Positions 26,941-37,225 of a stretch of DNA of 64,000 bases are shown here, piece by piece. This stretch comes from Pseudomonas sp. Choline-02u-1. GTDB taxonomy: Bacteria > Pseudomonadota > Gammaproteobacteria > Pseudomonadales > Pseudomonadaceae. The stretch is from positions 186,001 to 250,000 of the forward strand of contig NZ_PJBC01000060.1 in assembly GCF_002836515.1 (NCBI RefSeq), given 5' to 3'. The notes beneath the pieces are model-generated. The model had not been told where the DNA came from and searched no databases. It was given only the letters and a program-made list of their open reading frames with translations. The position numbers and the translations under genes were made by a program. How positions within the stretch are numbered: position 1 is the first letter of the stretch; each line of letters begins with the position of its first letter.

Positions 26941-29472
26941 TTACCAGCTGATCCGCACCCCCATATTTGCCACCAGCCCACGCTCATCGTTGCTGTCGAT
27001 ATTCTGGCTGAAGTCGGTACTCGCATACACGCTGACAGCGCGGTCAAGGGTCAATATCACACCGAGACCGACGTCCGTTGTTGAAGACTTCTGTTCGGTA
27101 TTGATCACCGTGCTGTCGCCGAAGGTGACCGAATCGGTGCCGGAGAACGTGTGCCAAAGGTTGGCGCGCAGGAAAGGTTCCACTGGCAAGCCACTGACCC
27201 GATAGCGCCCCTTGAGACGCGCACCGAGACGGCCGGTCCAGGCGCTGTCGGAGTCGAATGAGACCCGGGAAATTCCGTCGTCCTGGCTGTCGAGAGAGAT
27301 TTTTTGGTGAATGATCTGGGCCTGCGGCTCGACCACCCAGGTGTCGTTCATCGCAAACGGGTAACCCGCCTCGGCCGAGAGCGTCAGCGCATGGCCGCGG
27401 TTATCCAGCTTCACGCCGCGATCGGAATGATTGTCTCCATCGAAGCGGGTACCCATCACTACCGTATCGACGTACCCACCATGCGGATCGCTCAGCGTCC
27501 AGTACAGCCCATAGCTGTCGCCCTCAAGTTTGATCTTGCCGGCGCTGTTGTTTTGGAAACCCTCGTTGAAGCCGTCGACATCGCCTCGCAAGCGACTATG
27601 CCCGACGAAAAAACCAAGGCGCTGAGTCATGTCGTCCAGGATCAGCGAACTGTACAGATCATTGCCGACCTGAAAGCCTTTGAGCGAACCGTCGAGGCTC
27701 GGGGTGACCGTGCCCGCCCAGGTCTGATTGAGGTTTTTGCCGTACACCCGGCCCCATCCGGCACCGAAGGCGCCAGTCTCGCTGAGCAGACGTTGATCAC
27801 CCTGACGGTCATGGAACGTGCCCAGAGCGCTCAGCGTCAACTGCGCCGCAGCCGGTGGAAGCACCGACCAGGTCGGGACTTCCGGGCGATAAAGCGCAAT
27901 GGGCGCGGCGCCTGCCACCGCAGCGGGCAATACTGGCAGCGGCGGGCTGCCGGCCGGCGCCACAGCGGCGATCGGTACAGCAACCGCCGGCACAATGACT
28001 GGAGGCACAATGATCGGAGGCAAGGTCGGGTCGGGGTTCGGCACGCTGACCACCGGTGGCGCGACTGGTGGCGCGACCACGGCGGAGCGCAGGTACCAAC
28101 TGTTTTCCGTGCCGGCAGTGACGCCACCCTTGAACAGGTAATAATCATAAGCCCCGGCAGACACCGGGCCATTGAGCGTAAATGCATTATCGCTACTGAC
28201 CGTGCTGCCTTGGGCCTGTACCAGTTGAATGCCATTGAGCTGAGTCAGCGCGCCAAGCCCGCCGATGTTGCTGACGCTGATCACCGTCGCGCCGTCGAGG
28301 CTGCCGTTGCTGACCACCAGCTTGTCGCTCGGGGAGTCATCGCCAGCGACGACGGTTTGCAACAGTAACTGGCCGCCGCTGCCGATGTAATTTCCATTGA
28401 TCGTCAACGCATCATTGGTACGGCTGTTATCGCGGGTCAGATCAATGATGCCGGCGTTGTTGACGGTTACGGCTTGCCCGGCCAGTGCAGGCGATATAGC
28501 TCCTTGCGTCGAAAGGATCACGCTGGCGGCATCGATATTCAGCACGCCGGTGCCAGTGCCTGCGTCGCCCAGCACCAAAGCGTTCGAGCCCAGATCGAGG
28601 GCGCTACCGTTCAGATTGATCGTTTCCCAGTTGCTGAAGCGCGCGGGCAGGGCGGTCCGCGTGTTGTCAAAGGTCAATACGTCAGTGCCGGCGCCGCCGT
28701 CGACTCTCGGTGTGAGGGCGAGGATGCTGTCGTCCAGGTTGCGCAAGGTCGCGCTGTCATTGGCGACATCCATCAAAATCGCCGAGCGAATGATGCCGCC
28801 ACCGTCCCATAACAAGCGATCATCACCCGCGCTGGCGCGGATCTCGCCGCCGATTTCCCCTCCGGTTACGGTAATGCTGTCGCTTCCGCCGCTGACACTG
28901 ATATTGCCGCCGATACGCCCGCCCGAAACAATAATGGTGTCGGTGCCGAATCCGGCCACCAGATTGCCGATGATCTGTCCGCCGGACAGGTCAAAAATAT
29001 TGTTGTCGAGCTTCATGTCGACGCGGCCGATGGTACCGCCGGTCATGCGTGCAACATCGCCGTCCTCGAACGCCGCGACGATGGTGCCACCCGTCATCAG
29101 GAACGTGTCGCGACCGTCACCTTGGCCAAGAAACCCGATGGAGCCGCCGGTCATCACAAAATCGTCGACGCCTGTGCCTTGATTGACGGCAAGGCTGATC
29201 ACACCGGAATTGACCTCGACCCTGTCAGCACCGGCGCCAAACGACACGCTGCCGTTGATCTGGCCCGTGCCGCCGACAGGAAGGGTCAGGCTGTTGTTAC
29301 CAGAGAGATCGGTCAGCGCACCGCTGGTGCCGCTGTCGCAAATGAAAGCATCGTTGCCAGGGCCCGCTACCAGCGAGCAAGCGGCCGTAACGGGCGAACT
29401 GTCCAGCAGCAGATAAGCAGGCAGCATCAGGAACGGCGGCAGCACCCGCAGTTTCGTGGCGTGGCGCATCAT
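26941..29472 (-). CDS. Autotransporter (type Va) with Gly/Asp-repeat passenger
   Basis: A surface protein of 843 residues from ATG 29472; ATG 29508, which also has a good Shine-Dalgarno (AAGGA), would add 12. A signal peptide precedes TAACSLVAGPG. The passenger has repeats of about 20 residues of the form TGGxIGGxIxxxxGxDxI, a beta-helix pattern, then a longer Leu/Asp/Asn-rich part, a Pro/Val/Ala-rich linker, and a C-terminal barrel of about 270 residues ending GVRISW. Adhesion or surface interaction is the usual family role, but the ligand is unknown. It has its own start signals; the upstream neighbour (29659) points the same way. Confidence 0.85.
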   Translation of the reverse strand: MMRHATKLRVLPPFLMLPAYLLLDSSPVTAACSLVAGPGNDAFICDSGTSGALTDLSGNNSLTLPVGGTGQINGSVSFGAGADRVEVNSGVISLAVNQGTGVDDFVMTGGSIGFLGQGDGRDTFLMTGGTIVAAFEDGDVARMTGGTIGRVDMKLDNNIFDLSGGQIIGNLVAGFGTDTIIVSGGRIGGNISVSGGSDSITVTGGEIGGEIRASAGDDRLLWDGGGIIRSAILMDVANDSATLRNLDDSILALTPRVDGGAGTDVLTFDNTRTALPARFSNWETINLNGSALDLGSNALVLGDAGTGTGVLNIDAASVILSTQGAISPALAGQAVTVNNAGIIDLTRDNSRTNDALTINGNYIGSGGQLLLQTVVAGDDSPSDKLVVSNGSLDGATVISVSNIGGLGALTQLNGIQLVQAQGSTVSSDNAFTLNGPVSAGAYDYYLFKGGVTAGTENSWYLRSAVVAPPVAPPVVSVPNPDPTLPPIIVPPVIVPAVAVPIAAVAPAGSPPLPVLPAAVAGAAPIALYRPEVPTWSVLPPAAAQLTLSALGTFHDRQGDQRLLSETGAFGAGWGRVYGKNLNQTWAGTVTPSLDGSLKGFQVGNDLYSSLILDDMTQRLGFFVGHSRLRGDVDGFNEGFQNNSAGKIKLEGDSYGLYWTLSDPHGGYVDTVVMGTRFDGDNHSDRGVKLDNRGHALTLSAEAGYPFAMNDTWVVEPQAQIIHQKISLDSQDDGISRVSFDSDSAWTGRLGARLKGRYRVSGLPVEPFLRANLWHTFSGTDSVTFGDSTVINTEQKSSTTDVGLGVILTLDRAVSVYASTDFSQNIDSNDERGLVANMGVRISW

Positions 29473-29658
29473 GACAGTCCCTCTATCATTTTTAGGGAAT
29501 TCATCCATGAGCCATTCCTTTGTGAGCCGCCCCGTGCACCGATGCACCTTATGAGGTCCATGCTCCCGTTGAATGCGCCACTCCATGTGCTGCTGTAGGT
29601 GTAGAGGGTTTCGCCCGCTGATCAAGCGGTTCCGACAGACGGTCACGTCAGGATCGGT

Positions 29659-30441
29659 CTACAGATGCACTTCCACCGCTAATGGCAGGTGATCAGAAAG
29701 ATGCGTCCACGGCTTGTTACCGAGGATTCTTGGATCATGGCTGCTGGCATTGCGCAGATAGATCCGGTCCAGCCGCAGGAGCGGAAAACGTGCCGGATAG
29801 GTTTTTGCCGGGCGGCCATGATGCCGTTCAAAGGCTTCGTGCAGATAATCGCGCCGGGCGAGGGCAGCGTTGCCCTGCAGCTGCCAGTCATTGAAATCGC
29901 CGGCAATGATTACCGGCGCATCGTCCGGCAGTGATTCCAGCAACTGGCAGAGCAGCTGCAACTGCAACTGCCGATGGCTTTCCAGCAGACTCAAATGCAC
30001 ACAGATCGCATGCACCTCGGCATGCCCGGGCACATCGAGGATGCAGTGCAACAACCCGCGCCGTTCGGGGCCGGTGATCGACACATCGAGGTTGCGGTAT
30101 TCGCGGATCGGGTATTTCGACAGCAGCGCATTGCCATGATGGCCATCGGGGTAAACAGCGTTGCGACCGTAGGCAAAATCGCTCCACATGCTGTCGGCCA
30201 GGAATTCGTATTGAGAGGTTTGCGGCCATTCGTTGTAGCGACTCGAATGGCGTTCATGTTCACCCACCACTTCCTGCAGAAACACCAGATCGGCCGAGGT
30301 GCTGCGCACTGCTTCGCGCAGCTCCGGGAGGATGAAACGCCGATTCAGCGCGGTGAAACCCTTGTGGGTGTTGACCGTGAGTACCCGCAGGCGATGAATG
30401 ACTGGCGCGTCGACCGCTTGACGCTTGGGATCGCTGGACAC
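29659..30441 (-). CDS. Endonuclease/exonuclease/phosphatase family protein
   Basis: A metal-dependent hydrolase of the EEP fold, related to E. coli YbhP. The fold motifs are NTHKG, FLQEV, IAGDFNDW, LDRIYLRN and LSDHLPL, giving the Asn, Glu, Asp-Asn and Asp-His metal and catalytic residues. No signal peptide is seen. I chose GTG 30441 because AGGAG lies 5 nt upstream; GTG 30447 leaves no spacing. Related genes lie beside cardiolipin synthase and glycogen genes in other Pseudomonas, and substrates may be phospholipid headgroups or nucleotides, which is inference. It closes the long leftward array from glgA. Confidence 0.85.
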   Translation of the reverse strand: MSSDPKRQAVDAPVIHRLRVLTVNTHKGFTALNRRFILPELREAVRSTSADLVFLQEVVGEHERHSSRYNEWPQTSQYEFLADSMWSDFAYGRNAVYPDGHHGNALLSKYPIREYRNLDVSITGPERRGLLHCILDVPGHAEVHAICVHLSLLESHRQLQLQLLCQLLESLPDDAPVIIAGDFNDWQLQGNAALARRDYLHEAFERHHGRPAKTYPARFPLLRLDRIYLRNASSHDPRILGNKPWTHLSDHLPLAVEVHL

Positions 30442-30572
30442 GTTCACTCCTCTGAATTGGGCCTTGCCTGTTCATGCGACTGATTTGAGAGGGTGGCAGT
30501 TCCTTCCAGAAACGGTTAATCGTACGCACGAGCCAGCTTCCACAGAGGTTGTTGGCGTCCAGTTGACCGAGA

Positions 30573-31331
30573 TCAAACGAAGACAATCTCATACGGTAAG
30601 CGCATCCGTTCCAGCAACACCGGTGGCAGCAGCGGGGCGATGCCGATGGCCGGTTCGCCTTTCAGCTGGCTGGCATAAGCGTGAGTGGCGTGGCTCTTGC
30701 GCGCAACGGTCCAGGTATCGAGTCGCAGCTTGCGCGCACGCTCCCAGGGAATCATGCGCTGTTCGCGCTCCGGCCAGTGCCAGGCCCACACCGGCACATC
30801 GTGATAGCTCGCCCCGGCCTTTTGTGCCGCGTCGAAACTGGCCCGGCCCACCACTTCATGATCAGGCGGGCCATCCTTGCGCCAGGTGCTGAACACCACA
30901 TCGCCCGGGCGCAGGTAACGGCCGATGAATTCAGTGAGCTGGGTCTGTTGATCACTCAGTGCGTTGTCGGTGAATCCGCCGCGCACCCATTTAAGGCTGT
31001 GCATTGGCAAGCCGAGGCGGCGCAGGGCTTCGACGCTTTCCTGCGGGCGGAATACGCTCAGGCGTTGTTCCGACCATTGCCGCGAGCCGGGGTGGCTGGC
31101 GCTGCCATCGGTGATGGAGAGCAATTGCAGTGGATGGCCAAGGCTGCACAGCAATTGCAACAAGCCGCCGCAAGTGACCACTTCATCACCGGGATGCGGG
31201 GCAATGACCACGGCGCGAGCGCCAGCAGGCACCAGACTGTGGGTGTTGATGACTGGAATATTGTCAAGCTGCGACGCGCTGTTCCAGATCTGTGCTGGCA
31301 GGCCGTGGTCGTTGAGCAATGAGGGTGTCAT
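30573..31331 (-). CDS. PIG-L family deacetylase homologue with altered active site
   Basis: A 252-residue homologue of GlcNAc de-N-acetylases (MshB, BshB, PIG-L). It begins MTPSLLNDHG, after AAGGACG; the frame is open further upstream without similarity. The metal motif reads PHPGDE, whereas active members and the second copy in this window read HPDDE. In MshB the first Asp is the general base and the second binds zinc; here the base position is glycine, while the zinc ligands (His, second Asp, and His in PDHEVVG) remain. It is about 45-50 percent similar by eye to the copy at 32762-33520. It may bind substrate without catalysis or use another base. Confidence 0.85.
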   Translation of the reverse strand: MTPSLLNDHGLPAQIWNSASQLDNIPVINTHSLVPAGARAVVIAPHPGDEVVTCGGLLQLLCSLGHPLQLLSITDGSASHPGSRQWSEQRLSVFRPQESVEALRRLGLPMHSLKWVRGGFTDNALSDQQTQLTEFIGRYLRPGDVVFSTWRKDGPPDHEVVGRASFDAAQKAGASYHDVPVWAWHWPEREQRMIPWERARKLRLDTWTVARKSHATHAYASQLKGEPAIGIAPLLPPVLLERMRLPYEIVFV

Positions 31332-31509
31332 GAGTGCGACGTCCTTGTGGTGTCTCGCCCTCAGTCGTGAGCAGCCAACGCTGGTCGCGGCCCGTGAAGG
31401 CAAATGAATAGCAATGGTGCAGTGCTCCAACCCCTGGATTACCGCGAGGCAGAGTATTGCTCAAGCCAACGGATTCGTCGCGTCACAGATCAATCTGAAT
31501 CGTATTTTT

Positions 31510-32169
31510 TTATTCCAACTGTGCCAGGTTTCGCAGGAAGTCACCGAATCCGCCCTTGGCCCGACTGTCGAGGCGGGCGCTGGTGTGCACCTGCGGCCGG
31601 TGACTCCAGGCGATATTGGCGCCGCTGCGTTCCAGCGCATGGACAAGTTGCACATCCTCATCACAGGTCAGCGGTTTGAAGCCGCCGGCCAGGCGATAGG
31701 CCTCGGCACTGACACCCAGGTTGGCGCCGTGAATATGTCGATGGCCATCGCGAGCCTGATAATCGCGGTGATAGCGAATCTGCGTCGCTTCATCGATCGA
31801 CTCGTGCCAGTGCTCGACGGTGACCGTGCCGCACACCGCGTCAGCTTCCAGCCCCAGTTGCGCCGCCAGCCAGTCATCGGCGACGCGGCTATCGGCATCA
31901 GTGCAGGCGATCCAGCGCGCACCGCGTTCGAGCAGCAGGCGTGCACCGACGGCGCGGGCCTGGCCAACGTTGCGCGCATCGATCTGCAGGCTCAACACCG
32001 GATAAGCGTTGACAATCTGCGCCGAGCCGTCGCTGCAACTATCCAGTACCACGAGAATTTCCACCGGCTCACCGGCCAGTTGCGCATGTTGGCTGGCACG
32101 CAAGGCGGCGCGCAGACATTCATCGAGCAGCGCCTCTTCGTTGTGCGCCGGAATTACAATGCCGATCAA
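31510..32169 (-). CDS. Glycosyltransferase family 2 protein
   Basis: A 219-residue GT-A enzyme with a nucleotide-sugar fold: IGIVIPAHNEE at the start, then ACTDADSRV with the metal-binding DAD, and CDEDVQLVHALERSG with the acceptor-side acidic motif. No membrane segments are seen. I chose TTG 32169, which overlaps the stop of the upstream methyltransferase gene (TTGA) and has GGAGGG 5 nt upstream; this places the protein start exactly at the family's first strand. It probably transfers one sugar to a lipid, peptide or sugar acceptor. Fourth gene of a coupled cassette. Confidence 0.85.
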   Translation of the reverse strand: MIGIVIPAHNEEALLDECLRAALRASQHAQLAGEPVEILVVLDSCSDGSAQIVNAYPVLSLQIDARNVGQARAVGARLLLERGARWIACTDADSRVADDWLAAQLGLEADAVCGTVTVEHWHESIDEATQIRYHRDYQARDGHRHIHGANLGVSAEAYRLAGGFKPLTCDEDVQLVHALERSGANIAWSHRPQVHTSARLDSRAKGGFGDFLRNLAQLE

Positions 32170-32765
32170 CGCAAGCCCTCCAGGGCCGCCACCGAGCGTG
32201 GCTCGCGGCTCCACAGTTCGAGAATGAAATCCGCCTCCTGATGCAACACCAGACGCGGCAACGCCAACTGATCATGGATCTGATCGTGTACCTGGCGCGC
32301 ATTCAGCGGGCAACCTTCGATTGGCGGTCGCCAGTGGCAGGCAAGCAATTGGCCGTCAGCGGTCAGCGATGCACTGATCCGGCGGATCACTTCGCTCAGA
32401 TCATTCTCATCGAGGTAATAGCCGATTTCGCTGAATACAATCAGGTCGAATTTTTCCTCCGGCCAGTCAACCGGAAGGCGGCCCTGACGGACTTCGGCAT
32501 GCTCGAACACGCTCAAGCGAGTACGCGCCAGCTTCACCGCTGCGCTCGCTGTGTCGCAACACAGCAGGCGGTCGCAGCGCGGAGCGAGTTCCGCACTCAG
32601 TTCGCCAATGGCGCAACCCGGCTCGAAAACCGACCTGTAGCGCGGCCGGGGCAAGGCAGCCAGAGTGATCGCGCGTTTGCGCTGCTCGTACCAGCGCTGG
32701 CGGAACGCCCAAGGGTCGTCATTACCAGCGAACAGCCCGTCGAAATAGCGGTCATCGACACTCAA
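32166..32765 (-). CDS. Class I SAM-dependent methyltransferase (NodS-like)
   Basis: A 199-residue methyltransferase. Motif I is SVFEPGCAIGELS (about residues 45-58), CCDTASAAVKLAR gives the acidic end of strand 2, and FDLIVFSEIGYYLD is motif IV. The overall pattern resembles NodS/NoeI-type N-methyltransferases, which methylate the free amine of deacetylated chitooligosaccharides. The start is TTG 32765, overlapping the PIG-L stop as TTGA; no in-frame ATG is nearby. It follows a deacetylase in the same coupled cassette, which fits N-methylation of a newly freed amine. Exact substrate unknown. Confidence 0.8.
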   Translation of the reverse strand: MSVDDRYFDGLFAGNDDPWAFRQRWYEQRKRAITLAALPRPRYRSVFEPGCAIGELSAELAPRCDRLLCCDTASAAVKLARTRLSVFEHAEVRQGRLPVDWPEEKFDLIVFSEIGYYLDENDLSEVIRRISASLTADGQLLACHWRPPIEGCPLNARQVHDQIHDQLALPRLVLHQEADFILELWSREPRSVAALEGLR

Positions 32766-33520
32766 AGGAATACCACTTCAAAAGGTTGCAGCAGACGATC
32801 GAGCACATAGGGTGCGAGCACTGGCCCGAGTCCGACGTCGCGATCGCCTTCCAACTGGCTGGCGAAAGCGTGCGCCGCGTGGCGTTTGCGTGCGATGTGT
32901 GTCGGTGAAAGGATAATCTTGCGCGCCCGATCCCATGGCACCGAGGCGTCTTCCGGGGTTGCCCAGTGCCAGGTCCAGACCGGCAGTTCATGGCAGGTCG
33001 CACCGACGCGCCGCGCCGCTTCGACACTGGCGCGGCCGACGGCCTCGTGATCGCTGTGGCCGTCCTGGCGCCAGGTGGTGAAGACCACGTCACTGGCATG
33101 CAGATAACCGCCGATGAATTCACTCAACTCGGTTTCCTGAGCCGCCACCTGGGTATCGGTGAAACCGCCGCGCAGCCATTTCAGGCTGTGCATCGGCAAG
33201 CCAAGACGCCGCAGCGCTTCGGCGGACTCTTGCGGACGCACCACACTCAGGCGTTCGACCGTCCAGCGTTGCGAGCCGGGGTGGCTGGCGCTGCCATCGG
33301 TAACCGAGATCAACTGCAGCGGTCGCACGGCGGCCGCGAGCAACTGCATGATGCCGCCGCAGCCAAGCACTTCGTCATCCGGATGCGGCGCGATGATTAC
33401 TGCGCGCGAGCCCAGCGGTACGAGGTCAAGAATGTCGATGGCGGGCAGCTCGGCCAGACGCCGCGAACCCTGCCATTGCTGCAGCGAAGTGCCTTGGCCG
33501 ACGATCGGGTTGTCCTTCAT
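32762..33520 (-). CDS. PIG-L family N-deacetylase
   Basis: A 252-residue zinc-dependent deacetylase. The catalytic motif is intact: IIAPHPDDEVLGCGG, with His and the second Asp as zinc ligands and the first Asp as general base, and HSDHEAVG supplies the third ligand. Members remove acetyl from GlcNAc in GPI anchors, mycothiol and bacillithiol synthesis, and from chitooligosaccharides. The start is ATG 33520, overlapping the stop of the upstream gene (ATGA); the stop overlaps the methyltransferase start. It is soluble, with no signal peptide. It is the active counterpart of the altered copy at 30573-31331. Confidence 0.88.
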   Translation of the reverse strand: MKDNPIVGQGTSLQQWQGSRRLAELPAIDILDLVPLGSRAVIIAPHPDDEVLGCGGIMQLLAAAVRPLQLISVTDGSASHPGSQRWTVERLSVVRPQESAEALRRLGLPMHSLKWLRGGFTDTQVAAQETELSEFIGGYLHASDVVFTTWRQDGHSDHEAVGRASVEAARRVGATCHELPVWTWHWATPEDASVPWDRARKIILSPTHIARKRHAAHAFASQLEGDRDVGLGPVLAPYVLDRLLQPFEVVFL

Positions 33521-34515
33521 AACGCCCAGACCTCGCAGGACTGGCCAGCAATTTGCTGGCCCAGTGCGGCAAGGTCGCGTTCGGCGTGACTCTGGCGCAG
33601 AAACACCGGCAAGTCGGCGCTCAGTCGCGCGAAATGCCGATCCTGACAAAACGGCCCGGCCCCCAGTGCCCGCCCGACTTCACGCATTACCTGCTCGGCA
33701 GATTGTTCGACCACGGCGCGGGCGCGGCGGGCCAGCAATTGGGCGTCAGCCTCAGGTTGCGCATCGATTTGCAAGGCGCTGAAACGCAACACATCGGCAG
33801 CCGCTTGCAGTGCGGTGTCAGTCGCGCCGAGGTGGGCGAGGGCATGCGGTTCATCGCGTTGCGCGCAATGCTGGCGCAGCCCTTCGGCAATCCGCCGCGA
33901 AGCGCCGTACCAGCAAGCCGCAATACCGATTCCGCCTTGCCAGAAACCCGGCCGCTGCAGGTAATCGCCGGGATTGCCGATGGCCTGCGCTTCGGCGTTG
34001 TCGAACAGCACTTCGACACTTCCGGTTGCCGCCATGCCCACTGCTTGCCAGCCTTGATCGGTGATGGTCACGCCAGGCTGATCCAGCGCGACTGCCACCA
34101 GTTGCTGCTGATCGTCAGCGTCCCACGCAGTGAGCAAGGCGTGGCTGAGCACCGCAGCGCCAGAACACCATGCCTTGCGTCCGTTCAGCGTCACCATCTG
34201 CCCGGACGGCGTGACTTTCACCCGTGCCTGCGGCGGTTCGGCAGCCCACATTCCCCACGTGCTGCCCGGCGTTGGCGTGCCACCCAACTGCTCGATGATC
34301 GCCAGCGCATCGGTGTGACCTTCATAGAGCTTGCATAACCCCAGATCGTGTCCGCCGACCTCCGAAAGACGCTGAAAACGCTCCAGCGTGTGACCGCTGC
34401 CAGGCAACGGCAAGCGGTCGAGTCCCGCCTCGACCATGGCGCGCAGGCAACGGCCGAGGGCGTTGGTGTCAGCGTAATCTGGCGGACGGCGGGCCAGATA
34501 ATGTTGAAAGTCCAT
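33517..34515 (-). CDS. Acyl-CoA dehydrogenase-like flavoprotein
   Basis: A 332-residue protein, shorter than typical acyl-CoA dehydrogenases (about 380). It has the beta-domain signature (GMWAAEPPQARVKVTPSG, LNGRKAWCSGA) and a C-terminal helical bundle. The usual catalytic glutamate region is not recognisable, so oxidation of an acyl-CoA is not certain. It starts 1 nt after the glgX stop (TGAtATG) and overlaps the deacetylase gene by 4 bp, so it opens the cassette and is probably cotranscribed with glgX. Alternatives are a flavin-dependent oxidase or monooxygenase of the same fold acting on an amine or sugar acyl group. Confidence 0.78.
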   Translation of the reverse strand: MDFQHYLARRPPDYADTNALGRCLRAMVEAGLDRLPLPGSGHTLERFQRLSEVGGHDLGLCKLYEGHTDALAIIEQLGGTPTPGSTWGMWAAEPPQARVKVTPSGQMVTLNGRKAWCSGAAVLSHALLTAWDADDQQQLVAVALDQPGVTITDQGWQAVGMAATGSVEVLFDNAEAQAIGNPGDYLQRPGFWQGGIGIAACWYGASRRIAEGLRQHCAQRDEPHALAHLGATDTALQAAADVLRFSALQIDAQPEADAQLLARRARAVVEQSAEQVMREVGRALGAGPFCQDRHFARLSADLPVFLRQSHAERDLAALGQQIAGQSCEVWAL

Positions 34516-34516
34516 A

Positions 34517-36676
<2,160 letters not shown>

Positions 36677-36721
36677 GATTGCTCCTGCAAAAAACGGGAC
36701 GGTTCAGGCAATGGGCTTACC

Positions 36722-36825
36722 TTGTGAGAGCGAGCTTGCTCCCATAAGGAATTGTTTTTTCTCCCATGGTGGGAGTGGCTTTCTTCGGGGCGCAAAAACC
36801 CCTTGTGGCGAGCAAGCTCGCCACA
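36722..36825. repeat. Degenerate REP elements and terminator-like palindrome
   Basis: A worn REP unit (36722-36748) and a CTCCCATGGTGGGAG palindrome (36761-36775) precede a perfect hairpin, TGTGGCGAGC/GCTCGCCACA at 36804-36825. Read on the minus strand the hairpin is followed by AGGGGTTTTT, so it could end the DUF2934 transcript or reduce flow into glgX. Confidence 0.65.
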
Positions 36826-36856
36826 CAGTCGTTCAGTTCAATAATCGTGGACGGTG

Positions 36857-37204
36857 TCAGATCGCCGGGGGCTTTCGCGGGGCTCGCGGCTTTTTCTGCG
36901 CAACCTTTTCGCCCGGCGGGACTACTTTGGGCGTCGCGGCAGGCTTGGCTTTTCCCGCTGGTTTGGCTTTGGCGGCTGTCGGTGTTTTAGCGTCGAGGGT
37001 TTTGGCCTCGGCGCTCTTGGCCGCTGTAGTCTTGCCTGCCACCTTGCTGCCAGCCGCTTTCGGTGGCTTCTTCGGCGCCAGCGCCTCGGCTTCAGCCAGT
37101 TTGCGCGCCATCTCCCAATGACGTTCTTCCTGACCTTCCGGCTTACCTTCCGACTCCCAGATCTGATAGGCGAATTCGCGAATGCGTTTATCGTCGGTGC
37201 TCAT
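36857..37204 (-). CDS. DUF2934 protein with Lys/Ala/Pro-rich tail
   Basis: A 115-residue protein. Residues 1-40 form a DUF2934 domain (IREFAYQIWESEGKPEGQ, EERHWEMARKLAEAE); residues 42-115 are a low-complexity Lys/Ala/Pro tail with units such as PKKP, AKAKPAGKAK and RAPRKP, much like histone H1-type bacterial tails. AGGAG precedes the ATG by 8 nt. It starts 21 nt after treY. DUF2934 proteins often accompany trehalose/glycogen genes in Pseudomonas and rhizobia, but no function is established. The basic tail suggests nucleic acid or polyanion binding. Confidence 0.85.
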   Translation of the reverse strand: MSTDDKRIREFAYQIWESEGKPEGQEERHWEMARKLAEAEALAPKKPPKAAGSKVAGKTTAAKSAEAKTLDAKTPTAAKAKPAGKAKPAATPKVVPPGEKVAQKKPRAPRKPPAI

Positions 37205-37225
37205 CGCAATGCTCCTGAACTGAAC

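Noticed and set aside
26781..27047. An 88-codon minus-strand frame between the two autotransporter genes
   Set aside because: It overlaps the 3' end of the larger autotransporter gene in another frame and carries the promoter of the shorter one; no family similarity.
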